Under the pieces are notes generated by a model. That model searched no databases, had not been told where the DNA came from, and saw only the letters and a list, made by a program, of their open reading frames with translations. A DNA stretch of 64,000 bases from the NCBI GenBank assembly GCA_945878725.1, contig CAMCTY010000001.1, positions 124,001-188,000 of the forward strand. The letters are read 5' to 3'. The position numbers and the translations under genes are program-made. Origin of the DNA: Bifidobacterium breve (GTDB taxonomy: Bacteria; Actinomycetota; Acidimicrobiia; Acidimicrobiales; Acidimicrobilacustridaceae). Each line of letters starts with the position of its first letter. The stretch's first letter is position 1. Positions 35,331-43,913 of the stretch are shown here, one piece after another.

Positions 35331-36083
35331 TCAGCGGGCGATCGACGAGCCGAGATGGATCGGGAGTCCCGGTGCAATACCGAGTTCGGCGGACGCAGCA
35401 GGCGACATTCGCCCAACCGGTGTTGCGGCATCGACTGTCCGTGGAAGGCACACATTCCAGTCACGGTCGTGATCGATGGCGGCGAGGAGATCGGCGCGCC
35501 ATTGAGATGTATCGGAGCGATCGAGAACTGCTGTCCCGACCGCGTCATGGATTCCCACTGCCGATTCGGCGCCGAGTTGCTCTGCGATCCAACCGGTGGG
35601 AATGGTGAATGACTTGGCGCGGTCCCACACCGAGGGCTCAGTCCGATGGACAAACGACAGCAGTGCTGAGGTGGATCCGGCGGCGGGGAGAACGCCCGTT
35701 ACGGCGAGCCAGGCATCGGCGCCACCGTCGACGCGGGAGACAAGCCACTCGGCATCGGGAGCGGAGGCTTCGTGTGATCCAAGCAGTGCCGGGCCGACAA
35801 TGTCCCCTGAGCTGTCGAGGATGACGAGCCCGCCGGGAGCAGGGGCGACGTCGAGCATCACGGTGCGGATCTCGGCGTCAGTGATTCCCATCGCTGCCGC
35901 ACCGTCGACCGCATGACGGGTCGCATCGACGAGGGCACTCCACCAGTGGGCGGGATCGGTCTGGTGATTGACAGGCTCGGGATGTGCGCTGCGACCTTCA
36001 CCGACATCGGTCTGGGTGGCGGTGTCGAAAACGGCGACCTTTGTGGACTCGATCGACCACTGGATCTCGAGGACGAGTGTCAT
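35331..36083 (-). CDS. Half-size FGGY-type carbohydrate kinase, N-domain only
   Basis: 250 residues from the ATG at 36083, compared with about 480-500 for xylulokinase-type enzymes. The sequence follows the first actin-like domain: KVAVFDTATQ, then DPAHWWSALVDATRHAV, LLGSHEAS in place of the usual substrate-binding region, and a SAVGIHDAVGTAVLD end. The phosphate loop that normally reads DIGTTSVK is changed to LEIQWSIEST. The stop codon is clean and no second domain lies downstream, where the Tat amidohydrolase begins 46 bases on. It may be a binding protein or a relic rather than a kinase. Confidence 0.55.
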   Translation of the reverse strand: MTLVLEIQWSIESTKVAVFDTATQTDVGEGRSAHPEPVNHQTDPAHWWSALVDATRHAVDGAAAMGITDAEIRTVMLDVAPAPGGLVILDSSGDIVGPALLGSHEASAPDAEWLVSRVDGGADAWLAVTGVLPAAGSTSALLSFVHRTEPSVWDRAKSFTIPTGWIAEQLGAESAVGIHDAVGTAVLDRSDTSQWRADLLAAIDHDRDWNVCLPRTVDAATPVGRMSPAASAELGIAPGLPIHLGSSIAR

Positions 36084-36145
36084 GTTCCAAGCGTGACACG
36101 GGCGGAGGGCGAATTGGGTGTCGTGCGGCGTGTTCCTGTTTTGAC

Positions 36146-37081
36146 TCAGTCCGTCGGTGCCAGTAATCCCAATGTCGCCCAAACGCGATCACTTGCCCCT
36201 GGTTGGAGCACAGCATCCAGCACATCGAGGACAAGTTCGCGCGGAGGAAGTTCGCCGTGGACCCAGCGGGCGAACATGCCGGCGTCCATCCATGCGGCGG
36301 CGTCGGTCGTGAGGTTTGGGCATGGCGTGAATCGACTCGAGATGCAGGCGGCGTGGAAGCGCTCCCAACCGAGTGACGCACCGAATCGTTCAGTGCTGGC
36401 CGCAATGTCGGCCGGCGTTGGCACCTCCGCGCCGGTCTCGGATAGGACGTGTCCGATCGGTTGCGGCACGAGGGATGACATCTCGGCCGCCGAGGCAGGA
36501 TGAAGCGAGACCACCTCCGGCCACGTGAGGCCGGGCGAGAGAGTTGCCGTCTTTGCGCAGACTGCGAGCCACGAGTCGACGACGAACGATGTCATCGAGG
36601 CCGGAGGTGGCGCCGTAGGAAGTCCGAGTAGTCGTCGACATGCGTCGGGGACGCGCCCGTCACGGACCTCCATGTCGGGACCGAGAACGAGGCGGTCGAC
36701 AGAAGGAAAAGACAAAACAGTGACGGCCGTTCCATCGCGGTGGACGATGTGTACGACGTTTCCCGATTGGGCGGTGGTCGGATCATCCCCGCGTCTTGCG
36801 TGTGCGCCCGCCCGGAGCCCAACCGCTCGCCAATTCGAAGGGATGGGACGACCCACGAGTTCAAGAACGGGATCGTTGCCACCGAGTTCGACCAACTCGA
36901 GTCGACTCAACGGCGGAGTTGATGGGTCGAATGCGCGTGAAGGAATGCCAATCAACATTGGCGAGAGCGCTTCGGGATGTTGAATGTCGTCAAGAGCAAG
37001 AGCGATACCGAGTAGTCGGTCGTTGCGTTGTGGATCAGCAGTCTCGTCGTGGTCGATTCGGCTGGAAGTGGGAGGGGTCAT
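36146..37081 (-). CDS. Conserved hypothetical protein
   Basis: 311 residues from the ATG at 37081, with AAGG nine bases upstream. In-frame sequence further upstream is antisense to the exonuclease gene and is not used. No signal peptide, membrane helix or known motif is visible. The C-terminal part (~190-300) is mainly helical, with segments such as FVVDSWLAVCAKTATLSPGLTW. It lies 62 bases before the half-FGGY gene on the same strand, so the two may be cotranscribed. I do not recognise the family. Confidence 0.6.
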   Translation of the reverse strand: MTPPTSSRIDHDETADPQRNDRLLGIALALDDIQHPEALSPMLIGIPSRAFDPSTPPLSRLELVELGGNDPVLELVGRPIPSNWRAVGLRAGAHARRGDDPTTAQSGNVVHIVHRDGTAVTVLSFPSVDRLVLGPDMEVRDGRVPDACRRLLGLPTAPPPASMTSFVVDSWLAVCAKTATLSPGLTWPEVVSLHPASAAEMSSLVPQPIGHVLSETGAEVPTPADIAASTERFGASLGWERFHAACISSRFTPCPNLTTDAAAWMDAGMFARWVHGELPPRELVLDVLDAVLQPGASDRVWATLGLLAPTD

Positions 37082-37228
37082 CGCGTGTGCCTTCTGTCCG
37101 TCGGATGGCGACGGCGATGCGGCCGGCCGACGGCCGACGATCGCGAGAGCACGACTGGGTTCCGAGACAGGATCCCGGACGGAGTGTTGCGGAATACGTC
37201 GACCGAGACATGGGCCGGGGTATTCCTT

Positions 37229-37273
37229 TACTGCTTGGCGCTCTGCTGCCTGGCGCTGTACTGCTTGGCGCGT
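37229..37273. repeat. Tandem 15-bp repeat, three copies
   Basis: Three head-to-tail units of 15 bases (37229-37243, 37244-37258, 37259-37273), each based on TACTGCTTGGCGCTC with two to four changes. They lie in the 217-base gap downstream of the exonuclease gene and upstream of the hypothetical gene. No other function is seen in this gap. Confidence 0.7.
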
Positions 37274-37298
37274 GCGAATGTCTCGGGGGTGTCGACGA

Positions 37299-37937
37299 TC
37301 AGACGAGACGAAGGCGTTGGCGTGGCCAGGGAAACGGACTCCGGGGAATCGTCTGCAAAAGGATTCGCAACATCTCCGCCGTAACCAATGCATCGCCAAG
37401 CGCCCGGTGTGCATCGGGATGGGGGATTTCGAGTTCCTCGGCACACGTGGCCAGAGAATATTTGCGTCGTCCTGGTCGGGCGGCCCGAACGAGTTCAAGG
37501 GTGCAGAGACCGAAGCCGTCGAGAGGAGGTGCACCGGCCTCTGCGAATTCGCGGGCCACGAACGCAGCATCGAACGCGAGGTTGTGGGCCGTGAAGATCG
37601 TGCCGTCGAGTTGTCGGCGCAACTCGGGGGCGATCTCGAAAAATTTCGGAGCGTCGGCAAGATCGTTCGCGGTTATGCCGTGGATGTGGGTGGGACCGGG
37701 ATCGCGATCGGGATTAACGAGCGACGACCATTCGGAGATCTTCCGGCCCGAAGGAGAGCACGTGACCACGGCGATCTCGATGATGCGATCGGCGGCAGTG
37801 TTGAGTCCGGTTGTTTCGACATCGAGCACAGCGAAGGGCTGGCGGGGAGCGCGTCGACCGTGGCTCTGGAGTCGCATCAGGCGAAGGCCCGAGGAGGAAT
37901 CGGGTCGGGGATTGGTGCGTCGGCCGGATGAAGTCAC
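37299..37937 (-). CDS. DnaQ-like 3'-5' exonuclease (DEDDh)
   Basis: 212 residues from a GTG at 37937; an internal ATG at 37877 would remove a basic 20-residue tail. All exonuclease motifs are visible: Exo I LDVETTGL near 38-45, Exo II AHNLAFDAAF near 116-125, and Exo III HRALGDALVTA near 176-186, with the His of the DEDDh class. It could be a proofreading epsilon subunit or a stand-alone RNase T/DNA exonuclease. The polymerase III alpha-type gene here (dnaE2) is far away, so partnership is not implied. Confidence 0.9.
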   Translation of the reverse strand: MTSSGRRTNPRPDSSSGLRLMRLQSHGRRAPRQPFAVLDVETTGLNTAADRIIEIAVVTCSPSGRKISEWSSLVNPDRDPGPTHIHGITANDLADAPKFFEIAPELRRQLDGTIFTAHNLAFDAAFVAREFAEAGAPPLDGFGLCTLELVRAARPGRRKYSLATCAEELEIPHPDAHRALGDALVTAEMLRILLQTIPRSPFPWPRQRLRLV

Positions 37938-37975
37938 AGCCCAACCGTAGGTTGCCGGTGCGACAGGGGTAGCCG

Positions 37976-39286
37976 TCAGGTTTCGAGAGGGCCGTCGAGG
38001 AGTTCGGTGACCACTGCGGCGATCTCGCTCCGCTCGGATCTGGTGAGCGTGACATGTCCGAAGATTGGGTGTCCGCGCAGCGCTTCGATGACCGACACGA
38101 TGCCGTCATGGCGACCGACTCTGAGGTTGTCCCGCTGAGCCACATCATGGGTGAGCACGACCCGGCTACCCGCGCCAAGGCGACTCAGGGCTGTTAGCAA
38201 CACGGGTCGTTCGAGGTTCTGGGCTTCGTCGATGATCACGAAACTGTCGTTGAGGCTCCGGCCACGGATGTGGGTGAGCGGAAGCACTTCGAGAAGGCCG
38301 CGATGGACAACCTCGTCGATGATCTCGGGGCCAGTGATGGACTCGAGGCCGTCAAGAACCGCAGCGGTCCATGGGCTCATCTTTTCGAATTCAGAACCAG
38401 GAAGAAAACCAAGATCCTGTCCGCCCACAGCGAAGAGAGGACGGAAGACCAGCACGCGCTTATGTGATCGTTGTTCGAGCACCGACTCGAGTCCGGCGGC
38501 GAGGGCAAGAACGCTCTTGCCTGTGCCAGCGGGTCCGCCGAGCGACACGATGCCGATCTCTGGGTCGGACAGCAGGTCGATCGCGATCCGTTGTTCGGCG
38601 GAACGGCCGCGAACATCGAACAGGTGGCCATCGCCACGGACGAGGTGAAGTGACTTGTCGGACCGAACCCGGGCGATAGCCGATTGTGAACCGGCATGCA
38701 GAATGACTCCGGTGTTGCACGGCAGATCGCGGGCCTGATCGTTGTCAGCCGAACCGTGGTCGAACAGTTCGTCGATGAGTGAGCCGTCGACGTCGAGTTC
38801 GACGAGTCCATTCCAACTGGTGTCGTTCGCGAGTTCGTTGCGGTATTCGTCGGCTTGCAGTCCCACGATCGAAGCCTTGAGTCGCAGAGGAAGATCTTTG
38901 GTTACCACTGTCACGTGATTCCCCTCTGTCGACAATGCGTGTGCAACCGCCAAGATGCGATTGTCGTTTGTGTCGCCAGAGAGTGACGGGGGCAGCGCGG
39001 CAGGATTGTGATTGTTGATCTCGACCCGCAGGGTGCCACCCAGATCGTTCACCGGAATTGGTTCGGTGAGCGTTCCGTGTTGGACGCGGTAGGACTCAAG
39101 TTGACGCAACGCCTGTCGTGCCGACCAACCGAGTTCGGGATGATTTCGCTTTGACTCAAGTTCGAGGATGACAACGACCGGGAGCACTACCGAGTGTTCG
39201 TCGAACCGGAGCATCGCTTTCGGATCGGAGAGGAGCACCGAGGTGTCGAGAACGTAGACACGTTGCGGCGGGCTGGTCGGGCGCAT
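37976..39286 (-). CDS. PhoH2-type PIN-PhoH ATPase
   Basis: 436 residues from the ATG at 39286. An N-terminal PIN ribonuclease domain ([11 protein letters not shown] near 12-22, further acids at 105-112 and near 131) is fused to a PhoH ATPase with Walker A GPAGTGKS (251-258) and Walker B IIDEAQ (351-356). Such PhoH2 proteins are known to unwind and cleave RNA using ATP. In mycobacteria PhoH2 is paired with a PhoAT partner; no such small gene is seen next to this one. Confidence 0.92.
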   Translation of the reverse strand: MRPTSPPQRVYVLDTSVLLSDPKAMLRFDEHSVVLPVVVILELESKRNHPELGWSARQALRQLESYRVQHGTLTEPIPVNDLGGTLRVEINNHNPAALPPSLSGDTNDNRILAVAHALSTEGNHVTVVTKDLPLRLKASIVGLQADEYRNELANDTSWNGLVELDVDGSLIDELFDHGSADNDQARDLPCNTGVILHAGSQSAIARVRSDKSLHLVRGDGHLFDVRGRSAEQRIAIDLLSDPEIGIVSLGGPAGTGKSVLALAAGLESVLEQRSHKRVLVFRPLFAVGGQDLGFLPGSEFEKMSPWTAAVLDGLESITGPEIIDEVVHRGLLEVLPLTHIRGRSLNDSFVIIDEAQNLERPVLLTALSRLGAGSRVVLTHDVAQRDNLRVGRHDGIVSVIEALRGHPIFGHVTLTRSERSEIAAVVTELLDGPLET

Positions 39287-39411
39287 GTCGGTCACTGGGC
39301 TCCGGTAGGGTCGAGTGCGGATGGTACGAACTGCCTCATGGAACACCCTCGGCGCCCTCGACGCGCGGATGGCGGGCGAGATGTCATGTCCCGTTCACGA
39401 ACAGGAGAGAT

Positions 39412-40164
39412 TCAGATGGCAACGCGCATGGGGCGACCGAGGCTGTCGAGTGAACCGTCGCCGAGCACGATGGCCTCGCCCGTTAGCCAGCGCCGCGCCG
39501 TCCATGCGATTGCTGCGGCATCAAGGATGTCGTCTGGTGCCGCGCCAGTAAGTCGACCAACCAGAAGTTCTTCGCTGTCTGGGAAGACCGGTTCAAGGAG
39601 CGCCTGGCGTTCAAGACGGCCAGCAACCAGTCGCTTCTTCGTCAGTAACGGCGATCCGGCGAGCGTGGCAAAGACTGATTCCGGATGGGCTTCGACGATC
39701 CTGTCGGTGAGGTCGGGATCGAAGGCGCAATCGAGTTGCTCGATCTTGGCGAGGATGTTGAACGCCTGGATGGTGACGCCGCGTCCGTCGATAGCGCGGC
39801 TGCGCTTGACTGCTGCGGCATGGTCGGCGCTGCCGAGCACTGCACGAACCGGCGCCGGGAATACCGAAGACCCTTTGCGTCCGAGACGAGCCCGAGTTGC
39901 AACGTCACATGCGCGGGTCCCCGAATCGGGAAGTCCGATCGGCATGTCAATGGCGACGGCCGCGAACTCGCCGGATCGAACTCGATCGACGATCTCGTCA
40001 ATTGCAGTAACGATCTCCACGCGGATGAGGGGAGTGTCGGGTCGGGAGTCTGCGATGGCGACCACCCATCCGGTGCGGCAGCCGTCGATGCCGGCCACGA
40101 GTCCGGCTCGCTCCGCTTGGGGAGTCGACGAGCGGGTCGATGAGGGGATCGGATCGGGAACCAT
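39412..40164 (-). CDS. DUF429 predicted RNase H-like protein
   Basis: 250 residues. Typical DUF429 pattern: AGIDGCRTGWVVA near 24-36, AAVAIDMPIGLP near 69-80, and HPESVFATL near 161. The fold is predicted to be RNase H-like with acidic residues in the two opening motifs, but no biochemical role is established. It sits 14 bases upstream of the PIG-L gene end on the same strand, at the downstream end of the cofC-PIG-L unit. Confidence 0.85.
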   Translation of the reverse strand: MVPDPIPSSTRSSTPQAERAGLVAGIDGCRTGWVVAIADSRPDTPLIRVEIVTAIDEIVDRVRSGEFAAVAIDMPIGLPDSGTRACDVATRARLGRKGSSVFPAPVRAVLGSADHAAAVKRSRAIDGRGVTIQAFNILAKIEQLDCAFDPDLTDRIVEAHPESVFATLAGSPLLTKKRLVAGRLERQALLEPVFPDSEELLVGRLTGAAPDDILDAAAIAWTARRWLTGEAIVLGDGSLDSLGRPMRVAI

Positions 40165-40178
40165 GGTTACAGCGGTGA

Positions 40179-40964
40179 TTACAACTCGGTCATGAGTTTG
40201 AAGATCTCGCCGGCGCCGACACCAGTTCGCGATCCGACGGCACGAGCGTGATCATTCATGCGATCGCCGAATTGGATGGCTCCGCTTCCGTCGTCGTCAT
40301 CCGCTATGCCGTGTGTCGTGACGTACTGGCTTCGATGAGCGAGCAGGGCGGTGATCTTTGTGTCAACGAATCCGGTGATGTCCTCGACATGATCGGGCTC
40401 GTCGGCTTCGAAGAGAAGCAGCGCGTCGGGTCGATGTGGAGCGGCGTCGTGATGACGGAAGTAATGAGGATCGCGCGCGGCGACGATGCCGTCGATGGCC
40501 AACCAGCCGGCGTTGCGATGATCGGGATGAAGTCGGTATCGCTTCCATGGATCATGGGCGAGGACAACGTCTGGTTTGAGCGCTCGGATCCAGTACGCAA
40601 CCTGATCGCGAACGTGGAGCGATGGCTGAAGTTCGCCGTCGGTATGGCCGAGCATGACGACCTTGCCAGTGGAACCGAGTAAGCGAGCCGCCTCCATCTG
40701 TTCGTCGCGACGCTTCTCGATAAGCGCATCCGAACTCGCGTCGGCGTCCCATGTGCCTTTCGAGCCATCGGTCAGAACCAGATGATTGATGACGCATCCG
40801 GCGGCAGCCCATTTGGCGAGCGTGCCGCCGCACTGGAACTCGCAATCATCCGGATGAGCGACGATGGCAAGTGCCCTCGCCGGTGTCGTGAGGTTTCGGG
40901 TTGCGATTGGACCGATCGGGATGTCACCGACGGGCAGGGGTGATGACGAAGGTTCGATAGTCAT
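40179..40964 (-). CDS. PIG-L/LmbE family deacetylase
   Basis: 261 residues from the ATG at 40964, coupled to the cofC stop (ATGA). The zinc motif is AHPDDCEF near 36-43 and a third ligand is the second His of LHPDHRNAGW near 148. Family members remove acetyl groups from GlcNAc-type substrates; examples are MshB (mycothiol), BshB and LmbE. A separate Mca-type member occurs at 61442, so this one may be MshB-like or act on an unrelated sugar. The link to cofC may be only transcriptional. Confidence 0.85.
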   Translation of the reverse strand: MTIEPSSSPLPVGDIPIGPIATRNLTTPARALAIVAHPDDCEFQCGGTLAKWAAAGCVINHLVLTDGSKGTWDADASSDALIEKRRDEQMEAARLLGSTGKVVMLGHTDGELQPSLHVRDQVAYWIRALKPDVVLAHDPWKRYRLHPDHRNAGWLAIDGIVAARDPHYFRHHDAAPHRPDALLLFEADEPDHVEDITGFVDTKITALLAHRSQYVTTHGIADDDDGSGAIQFGDRMNDHARAVGSRTGVGAGEIFKLMTEL

Positions 40965-41545
40965 TGACTGGTGCTCCAATCGGGTGGCGACAAATCCGCT
41001 GGGCGATCGACGTCCCATCCGAGACGTTGATCGCGCACGACGCTGACGTCGAGGCCGAGCCGATCTGCTTCCCGAAGATGACGTTTGAACGAACTGGGAC
41101 CGTAGGAGAATACGAAACCGCTTTGCGCAGGCACGACCGCCACGTTTGTTCCGTCGTTGTGACGATCGGGAACGAGGACGACGCCAGATTCGCCAGCGAT
41201 GACCCCGAGATCGAGGGCGTGCGGAAGATCGGCGTGGGCGACGATGACGCGCTCTATGCCGCGCCCAGCGAGATTGGCAACGCCTTCGTTGACCGCACCG
41301 TTGAGACCGCGATCGGGTTTCCAAAGGACCTCAGCGCCGACTGATACCGCCCAGTCGCGTACGGCATCGTCGTCGCACACGACCCAGACGGGAATCGATT
41401 TCGCGGCCATGACCACAGTGGTCGCCATCGAGCGGGCGAGTGCGGAACGTTCGGCGGGGTCGAGCGCGTCAGCGAGACGGGCTTTCGCGTCGGAGAATGC
41501 CTTCACAGGAATCAGGACTGCAGTTTCGATTCCGCGGCTGGACAC
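40961..41545 (-). CDS. cofC: 2-phospho-L-lactate/phosphoenolpyruvate guanylyltransferase
   Basis: 194 residues from a GTG at 41545; an ATG at 41584 is an alternative. The nucleotidyltransferase fold opens with TAVLIPVKAFSDAKARL and has VIVAHADLPH near 113 as the acidic metal site, then NDGTNVAVV near 141. It activates phospholactate or PEP with GTP in coenzyme F420 synthesis (CofC/FbiD). A TACACT -10-like element ends six to seven bases before the GTG, so leaderless expression is possible. It is divergent from the glycosidase-like gene. Confidence 0.88.
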   Translation of the reverse strand: MSSRGIETAVLIPVKAFSDAKARLADALDPAERSALARSMATTVVMAAKSIPVWVVCDDDAVRDWAVSVGAEVLWKPDRGLNGAVNEGVANLAGRGIERVIVAHADLPHALDLGVIAGESGVVLVPDRHNDGTNVAVVPAQSGFVFSYGPSSFKRHLREADRLGLDVSVVRDQRLGWDVDRPADLSPPDWSTSQ

Positions 41546-41640
41546 GTTTTGGAGTGTAGGGGTGTGTCTAAGCAAGCACCCCATGTGATCACGGGGTTGC
41601 CATCGTCGACTGGACACGCCGGGCGGTAGCGTCGTCGCCA

Positions 41641-43767
41641 ATGTCTCTTCACGATGATCGACTTTTCCCCTGGTGGCTCGAGCGGCAACTCGACCCCTCA
41701 TCGCCCGACGCGATCCCCGGTCCGGCAGGGTTCCAGAACACGACCCATCGCAATTGGGCCTTGCTCGGAACCGTGGGCGGGCCGGAACGGGCAGCCATCG
41801 ATCCGCGGGGTCTGATCACGCCGGTCTTCGGAGGATGGTCGCTTGACTGGTGGGTGGGGGCCGACGATGCCTGGCATCTTCCGTCGCGAACTCACGGGAT
41901 ACGACAAGCACTTGTCGAGGATTCTCCCGTCGTTGAAACGACGATGCGGATCCCGAGTGGTGAACTCGTTCACCGGGCATGGGCGGTCGCAGCTGGCGGT
42001 GGTGTGCCGAGTGGCGGCGCCGTCATCGTCGAGTTGACGAACTCGTCTCCGGTTCCTGTCGCACTCGCGTTGGCCGTTCGCCCATTCGGCCCGACGGGGA
42101 TCGTTCCGATTTCGACGATTGATCTCGACGGCACCAGCGTGATTGTGGACGGGCGAGTGGCGATGATTCTTCCGAAGCTGCCCTCGCGTCACGCGATCGG
42201 ATCGGAACGCATCGGTGACTCGTTGCGTTCAACGCTCGACGGAACCGCGACGCACGCGTGGCCCGTCGGCGGCATCTCCTGTGAATCAGGTTCGGCATCG
42301 GCAACCGTGATCTTCCCGCTTCCTCACACGGCAACGTTGCGCGTGATGCTGCCGCTCGTGCCCGAAGCCGCGACATCGGGAAAGACAGCCGCTGCATCAA
42401 CAGTTGCATCGATAGTCGAACCTTCTGTTGCTCCGGAGTCGGCGCGTGTGATCTCGGGATGGGAAGCGCAGTCGAGGCGCGCACCACGCCTCGAATTTCC
42501 CGATCGGAAGTTCTCGCCGGTCCTCGTCTCGTCACAACGATTCGCTCTTCTTCACGCTGAGGGTGACGACGCCGGTTCATGGCCGCCGGCACCCGTCGGC
42601 GGTCTGGACACCACAGAGCTCTGCGTCGCACTCGACCAGCACGGTTTCCACATCGAGGCGGAGCGGATCCTGCTTGGTTTCGCTGATCGGCAGCGACTCG
42701 ACGGCATGTTCGAAGGGGAGGCCGATCGCACGGACTCGCCGGGGGCGTGGTTGCACGCCGTGGCCGAACACATCCGGCTGAGCGGCGATCCGTCGATCGC
42801 CGAGGTACTTGTCGGTCCGGTCGCAAAGGCTGCGCATGCGCTTCGCCGTCGCCAATCCGGGCGGCGATTCAGTCGTAGATCCGGTGGCGATCTCTTTCCG
42901 TCAGGAACTGGCCCCTCATGGGCGGCAGAGGGAGAGGATCGGCGCGCGCACGACATCGAATGGGCGCTGCGTGGATACCTTGACGCAGCATTCGTTCTCG
43001 AGATCGCCGGCCAGAACGATGCGGCCGACGAGATCGCCGACTTCGCTGTGGCGCTAGCCGATGCGGTTGCGCTTTCTTCTCCCGTGGCCACAATCGAGCC
43101 TCTGCTTGTGAAAGGCGGGGTTTGGCATGAGTCGGGCAACGCAGGGCTGAGCCCGCGGCGCACGGCCATGCTTGGCATGCAACGGCTTGATGTCGGAGAC
43201 GTCGGCGCATTCGATCAACTCATGTGGCTTCTCGATAGCGGTACCCCTCTTGCGACTTGGCCCGAGTTTGTGCATCCGCGCACCGGAGGCGGCTGTGGCG
43301 GTGACGGCCATCACGGACCGTCATCGGCCGCTTTCCTGAGATTGGCTCGTACGCTCGCGGTGATCGAACGTCCTGATGGTCTGCATGTTCTGCCCGTTGT
43401 TCCCGATAGTTGGTTTGGACAGAGCGTCGAGATCCACGATCTGCCGACGCAGCACGGCCGACTATCTCTGGCGGTGCGCTGGCACGGTGAACGACCAGCG
43501 GTTCTGTGGGACGTCGAACCCCACACCAACGATCGACTTGCCGACCTCGTGGCCGGGCAGGTCCCGTTTCGCCTGTCAGTCCCGGGTCTTGATCCGGAGT
43601 GGTCGACGAGCGAGCGTCGGGGTGAGGCTTTGCTGGCGGCTCCGATCGCTCGTGAATCTCTGGCTGAAACTGATTCAGGGGAGTCACCCGAGGCCTCAGA
43701 GTCGGTGGATCCAGGGGGCGAAGGCCCTGCCGTCAGCGCTCCTGATGAAGGAAGCTCCTTCTCCTAA
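41641..43767 (+). CDS. Six-hairpin-glycosidase-like protein
   Basis: 708 residues. The first ~270 residues look like a beta-rich domain (FQNTTHRNWALLGTVGG near 31-47). Residues ~290-600 resemble an (alpha/alpha)6 barrel, with repeated helix pairs and a late HPRTGGGCGGDGHHG near 541-555, as in trehalase/amylo-glucosidase relatives. A disordered acidic tail (SGESPEASESVDPG) ends the protein. No signal peptide is present. A catalytic acid pair cannot be assigned with confidence, so a glycosidase activity is only suggested. Confidence 0.6.
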   Translation: MSLHDDRLFPWWLERQLDPSSPDAIPGPAGFQNTTHRNWALLGTVGGPERAAIDPRGLITPVFGGWSLDWWVGADDAWHLPSRTHGIRQALVEDSPVVETTMRIPSGELVHRAWAVAAGGGVPSGGAVIVELTNSSPVPVALALAVRPFGPTGIVPISTIDLDGTSVIVDGRVAMILPKLPSRHAIGSERIGDSLRSTLDGTATHAWPVGGISCESGSASATVIFPLPHTATLRVMLPLVPEAATSGKTAAASTVASIVEPSVAPESARVISGWEAQSRRAPRLEFPDRKFSPVLVSSQRFALLHAEGDDAGSWPPAPVGGLDTTELCVALDQHGFHIEAERILLGFADRQRLDGMFEGEADRTDSPGAWLHAVAEHIRLSGDPSIAEVLVGPVAKAAHALRRRQSGRRFSRRSGGDLFPSGTGPSWAAEGEDRRAHDIEWALRGYLDAAFVLEIAGQNDAADEIADFAVALADAVALSSPVATIEPLLVKGGVWHESGNAGLSPRRTAMLGMQRLDVGDVGAFDQLMWLLDSGTPLATWPEFVHPRTGGGCGGDGHHGPSSAAFLRLARTLAVIERPDGLHVLPVVPDSWFGQSVEIHDLPTQHGRLSLAVRWHGERPAVLWDVEPHTNDRLADLVAGQVPFRLSVPGLDPEWSTSERRGEALLAAPIARESLAETDSGESPEASESVDPGGEGPAVSAPDEGSSFS

Positions 43768-43804
43768 CCGAGAATCGGGTTTCCTTTCGGTGAGTAATTC
43801 CGGG

Positions 43805-43900
43805 GACTGGGGTGGCGCATGTGCCTCCAGTCACGCCTAAGCTTCGAGAAAGCGGGTTGCCGAGGGGCCTCCCGACAATCAACCCGTCGGCGTTGGCCGA
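43805..43900 (+). promoter_or_regulatory. Structured 5' leader of the ABC binding-protein gene
   Basis: Three hairpins fill the leader: GACTGG/CCAGTC (43805-43810/43827-43832) with an inner GGC/GCC; CGGGTTG/CAACCCG (43853-43859/43880-43886) around a further GAGG/CCTC; and TCGGC-GTTG-GCCGA (43887-43900), which ends directly at the AGGAGG ribosome site. This could be a riboswitch or translation control element. It matches no consensus I recognise. Confidence 0.45.
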
Positions 43901-43913
43901 AGGAGGCGCACAG

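Noticed and set aside
36796-37950. Long plus-strand open frame (384 codons) opposite the exonuclease and hypothetical genes
   Set aside because: It is antisense to two supported minus-strand genes; its translation is rich in Arg and low-complexity and lacks any family motif.
39194-40195. Plus-strand frame of 333 codons with an apparent AGGAGAG ribosome site at 39402
   Set aside because: The translation is Ser/Arg-rich and mirrors the DUF429 gene in codon bias. The real gene on the minus strand has the family motifs.
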